From Pseudomonas rustica (GTDB lineage Bacteria > Pseudomonadota > Gammaproteobacteria > Pseudomonadales > Pseudomonadaceae), in contig NZ_JAGYHF010000001.1 in the NCBI RefSeq assembly GCF_018336155.1, positions 434,001 through 498,000 of the forward strand: a stretch of DNA of 64,000 bases, written 5' to 3'. Positions 58,989 to 64,000 of this stretch are shown in pieces. Under the pieces are notes generated by a model. It was not told the DNA's origin and made no database searches. It was given only the letters and a program-made list of their open reading frames with translations. The first letter of the stretch is position 1. Every line of letters starts with the position of its first letter. The position numbers were made by a program, and so were the translations under genes.

Positions 58989-59825
58989 TCAAGCAGCCTC
59001 AATCACCACCGGTCGATTCAACAAAAAATACTCATGCAACCCACGCATCGCCGGCATTTCCAGCGCCTGCGCCGCATAACACAACCCCACCCTTCGCGTC
59101 GGTGCCGGCAGGTGCAACGGGCGCACCACCACCCGCGCATGTCCGGTCACCAATGACTGCGGCAACATCGCCACGCCAACTCCCGCCGCCACCATGTGCA
59201 ACGCCTGTTGCAACGAGCCGGCATGCCCCGCCACCGCTTCCGGCGAACGCCCGTACAACGCCATCAAGCGCTGATGCGACGGATGCTGCGGACAGGTAAT
59301 CCAATCCTCAATCGGCACCCAATTCGCTTGCACCGCCGCCATTGGATGATTCAACGGCAGCGCCATCACATAGGATTCTTCCCACAGCGGCAGGAACAAT
59401 TCGTCCTCGCAACACATCTCTTCGACCGCCAAGCGTCCATCACCCTGACAGCCCTCCTCCATCGTCAGCAACAGATTCGGCAATGCCAGATGCGCCATGC
59501 GTACAAAGGCTTCGATGTGGCTGGCAGCGATGTCGCCCTCGATGCCGAGGGTCAGCGGCGCACGGTTTTCGCGGCCGCGAAACATTCGGCTCAGCGCCTC
59601 GGCGTCGGCGACCATTCGCCGCGCTTGCGGATACAGCAACCGCGCTTCATCACTGACTTCGACACCGCGCGGCTGGCGCACGAATAACGTCGCGCCGAGC
59701 TCTTCCTCCAACTGTTTGATCGTCACCGACAGCGTCGGCTGGCTGATGAACAGGCGCTGCGCGGCGGCGGTGATGTTGCGTTCCTCGAACACGGCGAGGA
59801 AGGCTTTGAGATGACGGACATCCAT
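58989..59825 (-). CDS. LysR-family regulator divergent from an SDR gene
   Basis: The 278-aa regulator starts MDVRHLKAFLAVFEERNITAAAQRLFISQPTLSV (in part), the typical LTTR HTH, followed by a ligand domain ending FLLNRPVV. ATG 59825 is the family start; a 24-codon extension upstream is hydrophobic and unsupported. Divergent from the SDR at 59937, 111 bp away. Confidence 0.9.
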   Translation of the reverse strand: MDVRHLKAFLAVFEERNITAAAQRLFISQPTLSVTIKQLEEELGATLFVRQPRGVEVSDEARLLYPQARRMVADAEALSRMFRGRENRAPLTLGIEGDIAASHIEAFVRMAHLALPNLLLTMEEGCQGDGRLAVEEMCCEDELFLPLWEESYVMALPLNHPMAAVQANWVPIEDWITCPQHPSHQRLMALYGRSPEAVAGHAGSLQQALHMVAAGVGVAMLPQSLVTGHARVVVRPLHLPAPTRRVGLCYAAQALEMPAMRGLHEYFLLNRPVVIEAA

Positions 59826-59936
59826 AGGTGATTCCGATAGCAGACAGAGGAATAAGGCATTTTTCAGCCACAACGGCGCTAAATATACTGCGCCCATCGT
59901 TCAGTCATTTGAAATACTTATTTCAGGAGTTCACCC

Positions 59937-60662
59937 ATGAGCAAGCCATTGATCATCATCACCGGTGCCAGTTCGGGCATCGGCGAAGCCACCGCCCGTC
60001 GTTTGAGCGCGGCCGGCCATCCGCTGCTGTTGCTCGCGCGTCGCGTTGAACGCCTTGAAGCGTTGGCGCTGCCGCACAGCCTGAGCCGCAAAGTCGACAT
60101 CACCGATCGCAGCGCACTGCTCGCGGCGGTGGTTGAAGCCGAAGCGCAATTCGGCCCGGCAGATGCGTTGATCAACAACGCTGGCGTCATGTTGCTGGGC
60201 GCAATGAGCGAGCAGGATCCGGCGCAGTGGGATCAGATGCTCGACGTCAATGTGAAGGGTCTGCTCAACGGTGTACACGCAGTGGTGGCCGGGATGATCG
60301 AGCGTAAGCACGGGACGATTATCAACGTCAGTTCGGTGGCCGGGCGCAAGACGTTCCCGAACCATGTCGCGTATGTCGGCACCAAGTTTGCGGTGCATGG
60401 GTTGTCGGAGAATCTGCGCGAGGAGCTGGCGCCGCACAATGTGCGTGTGACGACGATTGCGCCGGGGGCGGTTGAAACTGAGTTGCTGAGCCACACCACG
60501 GATGAGGCGATCAAGACCGGGTATCAGGCGTGGAAGCAGGACATGGGCGGCACGGTGTTGAGTGCTGAAGATGTGGCGACGGCGATTGAATATGCGTATG
60601 GGCAGCCGCAGGGGGTTTGTATTCGCGAGATAGTGATGGCTGCAACCCGGCAGCAGGCCTGA
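59937..60662 (+). CDS. Short-chain dehydrogenase/reductase, YdfG-like
   Basis: The 241-aa classical SDR has ITGASSGIGEATARRL, NNAGVMLLG, INVSSVAGRKTF, YVGTKFAVHGL (Y-x-x-x-K) and TIAPGAVETEL. Related enzymes oxidise 3-hydroxy acids or reduce aldehydes with NADP(H). CAGGAG precedes the ATG. Likely controlled by the divergent LysR. Confidence 0.92.
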   Translation: MSKPLIIITGASSGIGEATARRLSAAGHPLLLLARRVERLEALALPHSLSRKVDITDRSALLAAVVEAEAQFGPADALINNAGVMLLGAMSEQDPAQWDQMLDVNVKGLLNGVHAVVAGMIERKHGTIINVSSVAGRKTFPNHVAYVGTKFAVHGLSENLREELAPHNVRVTTIAPGAVETELLSHTTDEAIKTGYQAWKQDMGGTVLSAEDVATAIEYAYGQPQGVCIREIVMAATRQQA

Positions 60663-60686
60663 TTTATTGGTTGGCCTTAATGGCCC

Positions 60687-60753
60687 CTTCGCGAGCAAGC
60701 CCGCTCCCACATTTGGAACGCGATCAACTGTGGGAGCGGGCTTGCTCGCGAAG
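60687..60753. repeat. Paired REP sequence, family B
   Basis: CTTCGCGAGCAAGCCCGCTC and its inverted copy, between convergent genes. Confidence 0.88.
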
Positions 60754-60782
60754 AGGCCGGCAGTACCAGTGAAGATTTCAGC

Positions 60783-62012
60783 TCAACCCAGTTCACCAAG
60801 CCGCCCCTCAATAAACCGCCGCTCCGGCTCCTGCCGCGTCAATTCAAGCGCCCGCAAATACGCCTCCCGCGCCTCCGCCACCCGCCCCAACTGCCGACAA
60901 AACTCCGCCCGCGCCGAATGCGCCAAGTGATAATCCTGCAACTCGCCCCGCGCCAAAATCCCTTCAATCAACTGCAACCCCGCCAACGCCCCATCGCGCT
61001 TGGCCACCGCCACCGCTCGATTCAACTCGATCACCGGCGAAGGCACCGCCCGCAACAGCACGTCATACAAACCAACGATCTGCTCCCAATCCGTCTGCGC
61101 CGCCGTCGGCGCTTCGGCATGCACCGCCGCAATCGCTGCCTGCAAACAATACGGCCCAAACCGTCGCGTGGTCAGCGCGCGCTCGACCAGCGCGCAACCT
61201 TCAGCAATCAACCCGGCATCCCACAACGCGCGATCCTGATCATCCAGCAGCACCAGTTCACCACTCGGCGAGGTGCGCGCCGAGCGTCGTGATTCGTGCA
61301 ACAGCATCATCGCCAGCAGCCCCATTACTTCCGGCTCCGGCAGCAATTCCATCAACAACCGCCCCAACCTGATCGCCTCACGCGTCAGATCTTCGCGGGT
61401 CAGTTCAGCGCCGACCGACGCCGAATAGCCTTCGTTGAACACCAGATAAATCACCCGCAACACGCTGTCGAGGCGCTCGGGCAATTCGCTCAGGCTCGGT
61501 ACTTGATAAGGGATTTTCGCGTCACGGATCTTGGCTTTCGCCCGCACGATGCGTTGGGCAATCGCCGCCGGTGCCGAGATAAAGGCGCGGGCGATTTCTT
61601 CGGTGGTCAGGTCGCAGACTTCGCGCAAGGTCAGCGGCACTTGCGCATCCGCCGCCAGCGCCGGGTGACAACAGGTGAAGATCAGTCGCAGACGATCATC
61701 TTCCACGTCTTCGCCACTCCAGTCGGCCTGTTCGAGTTCTTCCAGTTGCGCGAGCAACATCGGCTGCGAGGCCTTGAACCGGGCGCGGCGGCGCAATACG
61801 TCAATCGCCTTGAAGCGCCCGGTCGAGACCAGCCAGGTGCGCGGATTGTCCGGCACGCCGTCGCGTTGCCAGCGTTCGACGGCGACGAAGAACGCCTCGT
61901 GCAAGGCTTCTTCGGCGAGGTCGAAATCACCCAGCAGGCGAATCAGCGTCGCCAGAATCCGCCGCGAGTCTTCGCGATAGACCTGCTCGACCCGCGTCCG
62001 AACCTCAGACAT
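60783..62012 (-). CDS. ECF42-type RNA polymerase sigma factor
   Basis: The 409-aa protein has sigma-70 region 2 (LIRLLGDFDLAEEALHEAFFVAVERW; PRTWLVSTGRFKAIDVLRRR) and region 4 (LTTEEIARAFISAPAAIAQRIVRAK), then a long C-terminal DUF6596/TPR-like domain of about 220 residues that is the mark of ECF42. It has no anti-sigma gene; instead a DGPF/YCII protein gene overlaps its start by 8 bp. ECF42 factors respond through that C-terminal domain and usually control the neighbouring DGPF genes. Confidence 0.9.
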   Translation of the reverse strand: MSEVRTRVEQVYREDSRRILATLIRLLGDFDLAEEALHEAFFVAVERWQRDGVPDNPRTWLVSTGRFKAIDVLRRRARFKASQPMLLAQLEELEQADWSGEDVEDDRLRLIFTCCHPALAADAQVPLTLREVCDLTTEEIARAFISAPAAIAQRIVRAKAKIRDAKIPYQVPSLSELPERLDSVLRVIYLVFNEGYSASVGAELTREDLTREAIRLGRLLMELLPEPEVMGLLAMMLLHESRRSARTSPSGELVLLDDQDRALWDAGLIAEGCALVERALTTRRFGPYCLQAAIAAVHAEAPTAAQTDWEQIVGLYDVLLRAVPSPVIELNRAVAVAKRDGALAGLQLIEGILARGELQDYHLAHSARAEFCRQLGRVAEAREAYLRALELTRQEPERRFIEGRLGELG

Positions 62013-62349
62013 TCAACTGCCGCACCGGGCGCACTTCAACGCTGCCGACCCGCGCCGCCGGAATGTTGCCGGCGACCTGAATCGCTTCGTTGAGATCCTT
62101 GGCGTCGATCAAATAGAAACCGGCCAGTTGCTCCTTGGTTTCCGCGAACGGGCCATCGGTGATCGACAGTTTGCCGTTGCGCATACGCACCGTGGTGGCG
62201 GTCTGCACTGACTCCAAAGCCTCGGCGGCAACCATTCGCCCGCTGCCCTGAATCGACTCGGCGTAGGCCCAGCATTCGGCGTCTTCCGGGCTGTCGGGCG
62301 ATGAATGCAGCAAGCGCTCGTCGCTGTAGACCAGGCATAAATAATTCAT
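62005..62349 (-). CDS. YCII/DGPF-domain protein, ECF42 partner
   Basis: The 114-aa protein (MNYLCLVYSDERLLHSSPDS; ITDGPFAETKEQLAGFYLIDAKDLNEA, in part) contains the DGPF motif of YCII-related proteins. AGGAG upstream sets ATG 62349. It overlaps the sigma factor gene, so the two are co-translated. Biochemical role unknown. Confidence 0.92.
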   Translation of the reverse strand: MNYLCLVYSDERLLHSSPDSPEDAECWAYAESIQGSGRMVAAEALESVQTATTVRMRNGKLSITDGPFAETKEQLAGFYLIDAKDLNEAIQVAGNIPAARVGSVEVRPVRQLNV

Positions 62350-62389
62350 GGCGTTCTCCTGAAGCGGACGGATCAACTATGGCTGAAGA

Positions 62390-62815
62390 TCAGGGTTGCA
62401 CATCGAACAGGGTCGCGCCGCTCATCGGATCGAACGGCGCCGACCAGTGTTCGTGAGCGATTTTCCACGCCCCGCCGACCTGCCGATAGCAGGCGGTGAC
62501 GCGCATCCAGCAGCTCTGGGTTTCGCCTTTTTCATTGGTGCCGCCGCAATTGGCCACCCAGTGCGCGAAGGCGATGTTGTCGGCGCTTTCGATGGCGATT
62601 TCATGGAATTCGAAAATGTGCGGGCCGGGGCACATTTCCATGCACGCGACCCAGTGTTCGCGGTACGCCGGTTTGCCCTTGAATTGCAGGGCCTTGATCG
62701 CGTCGAACGAGACGATGTCGTCGGCGTACAGCGCCATGACTTTCTCTACGTCCTTTTTCATCACGGCGTCGCGGTAGGTGTTGATCAGGGTCTGGATATC
62801 ACTTTGTGCGCTCAT
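62390..62815 (-). CDS. SnoaL/NTF2-like protein of the ECF42 operon
   Basis: The 141-aa protein has the NTF2-like cone fold: INTYRDAVMKKDVEKVMALYADDIVSFDA, in part, and ACYRQVGGAWKIAHEHWSAPFDP. Members of this group (SgcJ/EcaC or DUF4440-like) include small enzymes and ligand-binding proteins. It is 40 bp upstream of the DGPF gene on the same strand, probably in one operon with the sigma factor. GGAG precedes the ATG. Confidence 0.9.
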   Translation of the reverse strand: MSAQSDIQTLINTYRDAVMKKDVEKVMALYADDIVSFDAIKALQFKGKPAYREHWVACMEMCPGPHIFEFHEIAIESADNIAFAHWVANCGGTNEKGETQSCWMRVTACYRQVGGAWKIAHEHWSAPFDPMSGATLFDVQP

Positions 62816-62956
62816 GGTGTTCTCCGTGGTTTTTGTTGTGAAGACACCCTTAGTCGCTTGGTGGATCGGCAGATCGACAGGCGAAACAAAAAATTTCCAC
62901 TGAGGCCAAAATCGCTAGAATCCGAGGCTTATCTTTGTAGGAAAAAGGAAATTCCC

Positions 62957-63442
62957 GTGTCAGCCCAACTCGTGCCGTACGACAGCCTGAATGCTTTGCA
63001 GCGTCAGCAAGTCGAGGCGATTGAAATCCATGCCGAGCAGATCAAGTTCTCCGGCGATATTCACGGTGCGTTGCACACCTTGTTGTCGAAACCCGGCCCC
63101 GGCGTAAAGGGTTTTGCTTTGCTGGCGAATGAAGTGCCGGTGGCGTTTCTGCTGCTCAAGCGCCCGCCCGTGTTGCCGGCCTGGGCTGATGAACACAGCG
63201 CCACGTTGCATGCGTTGCAGGTAGATCGCCGCGCGCAGGGCAAGGGTTATGGCAAGGCGTGTCTGAGAGCGCTGCCCGAGGTCGCGCGTCAGGCTTGGCC
63301 GGAGATCAAAGGGCTGGAGTTGTCGGTGGACGCGGATAACGACGCGGCGATTGCGCTGTACGCCAAGCACGGCTATGTCGACAGCGGCGAAGCGTACAAG
63401 GGTCGGATCGGTTACGAACGGCGCATGGGGCTGGTTTTCTGA
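62957..63442 (+). CDS. GNAT-family N-acetyltransferase
   Basis: The 161-aa protein has the acetyl-CoA loop HALQVDRRAQGKGYGKACLRAL and C-terminal ELSVDADNDAAIALYAKHGYVDSGE. The start is GTG 62957, eight bases after AAGGAA; a long ATG-initiated extension overlaps the antisense NTF2-like gene and is rejected. Substrate unknown. Divergent from the ECF42 operon. Confidence 0.9.
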   Translation: MSAQLVPYDSLNALQRQQVEAIEIHAEQIKFSGDIHGALHTLLSKPGPGVKGFALLANEVPVAFLLLKRPPVLPAWADEHSATLHALQVDRRAQGKGYGKACLRALPEVARQAWPEIKGLELSVDADNDAAIALYAKHGYVDSGEAYKGRIGYERRMGLVF

Positions 63443-63530
63443 GACACCGAGGGATGCATGATGCCGAAACCTACGACCTTGATGCATCAAAACGGATAAC
63501 CGACCCCCTTACTGACACAACTCAAACCAT

Positions 63531-63617
63531 TGTAGGAGCTGCCGAAGGCTGCGATCTTTTGATCTTGATCTTCTTAACAGCAAGATCAAAAGATCGCAGC
63601 CTTCGGCAGCTCCTACA
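63531..63617. repeat. Paired inverted repeat, family C
   Basis: TGTAGGAGCTGCCGAAGGCT…GATCTTTTGATC and its inverted copy, between convergent GNAT genes. Confidence 0.87.
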
Positions 63618-63635
63618 GTGGAGATCGGGTTGGCT

Positions 63636-64000
63636 TTAGAGGGTAAGGATCATCTCGTGCCACGCCATCCCGCCGTGATCCGACTCCGACGGTTTGATGT
63701 AGGCAAAGCCAAACCCGGCGTACAGCGGAATATGCTTTTCCTTGCACATCAAATGAATCGTCGCCTTGTCCATCCCGCGCATACGCTCGATAAACTCAGC
63801 CATCAAGCGCTTCGCCAACCCTTGCCCCTGATAATCCGGGTGCACCACCACCGACATGATCACCACGTTCGGCCCTTTCGGGTCATGGCCGATCAACTCT
63901 TTGAACGCCTCATCCGACATCTGCACATCAAACGCCGCGCCCGAATTGACGAACCCCGCCACCACGCCATCCACTTCCGCCACGACAAAGCCTTCCGGCC
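63636..64000 (-). CDS. GNAT-family N-acetyltransferase (5' end beyond window)
   Basis: The frame is open to the right edge (PEGFVVAEVDGVVAGFV reads through it), so the N-terminus is missing. Visible parts are VVHPDYQGQGLAKRLMAEFIERM (acetyl-CoA loop) and PLYAGFGFAYIKPSESDHGGMAWHEM, the latter typical of GNAT enzymes related to arylalkylamine/serotonin acetyltransferases. Function otherwise unknown. Confidence 0.88.
   Translation of the reverse strand, partial: PEGFVVAEVDGVVAGFVNSGAAFDVQMSDEAFKELIGHDPKGPNVVIMSVVVHPDYQGQGLAKRLMAEFIERMRGMDKATIHLMCKEKHIPLYAGFGFAYIKPSESDHGGMAWHEMILTL

Noticed and set aside
62396..62956. N-terminal extension of the GNAT protein at 62957
   Set aside because: It runs antisense through the NTF2-like gene; GTG 62957 has AAGGAA at proper spacing and gives normal GNAT length.

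Overview
The window is chromosomal DNA of a fluorescent Pseudomonas (P. fluorescens group). The evidence is the gene set (amrZ, rsmA/csrA, the adjacent aot-argR and aru operons, nrdB, many Pseudomonas-type small proteins), GC-rich codon use, and several families of paired inverted REP sequences in intergenic gaps. No rRNA, insertion sequence, integrase or CRISPR array was seen.

Layout. 1-4.6 kb: the 3'-truncated phnN, the ribbon-helix-helix regulator amrZ, the Mg2+ channel mgtE, a small exported protein, three tandem identical tRNA-Arg(ACG) genes, tRNA-Ser(GCU) and rsmA/csrA. 4.7-10.9 kb: lysC, alaS, a threonine aldolase, and a lumazine synthase under an FMN riboswitch. 11-30 kb: a near-complete arginine locus. 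The aru/ast operon (aruC, aruF, aruG, astD, astB, a small gene, astE) degrades arginine to succinate and glutamate by the succinyltransferase pathway. The aotJQMOP-argR operon encodes the arginine/ornithine ABC importer and its AraC-type activator. A 5-kb gene for a DUF6543/leucine-rich-repeat effector-like protein lies on the opposite strand between argR and aruC. 30-35 kb: acsA, a small periplasmic DUF2790 protein and nrdB with a long leader and an NrdR-like box.

35-41.8 kb is an accessory island, AT-richer at its left end. It holds a small membrane protein, an unknown 381-aa protein coupled to a DUF4365 (PD-(D/E)XK-like) nuclease, a C4-type antisense RNA with a tiny ORF and a BRO-N antirepressor (an arrangement like the phage P1 immI operon c4-icd-ant), an HNH endonuclease, an unknown Cys-containing protein, a DUF6933-like protein, and a small helix-turn-helix gene behind a perfect LexA box.

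41.8-64 kb returns to ordinary chromosome: amidase, MBL-fold hydrolase with divergent TetR, a MASE2-GGDEF diguanylate cyclase, LysR regulators paired with short-chain dehydrogenases or a PACE efflux protein, a periplasmic glycerophosphodiesterase, PepSY protein, CorA/ZntB-type and Pit-type transporters, an ECF42-type sigma factor with its DGPF/YCII partner, and two GNAT acetyltransferases, the last cut by the right edge.

Most notable are the C4-icd-ant-like module, the candidate nuclease defence operon beside it, the large LRR protein lacking an NEL ligase domain, and the SOS-boxed HTH gene.
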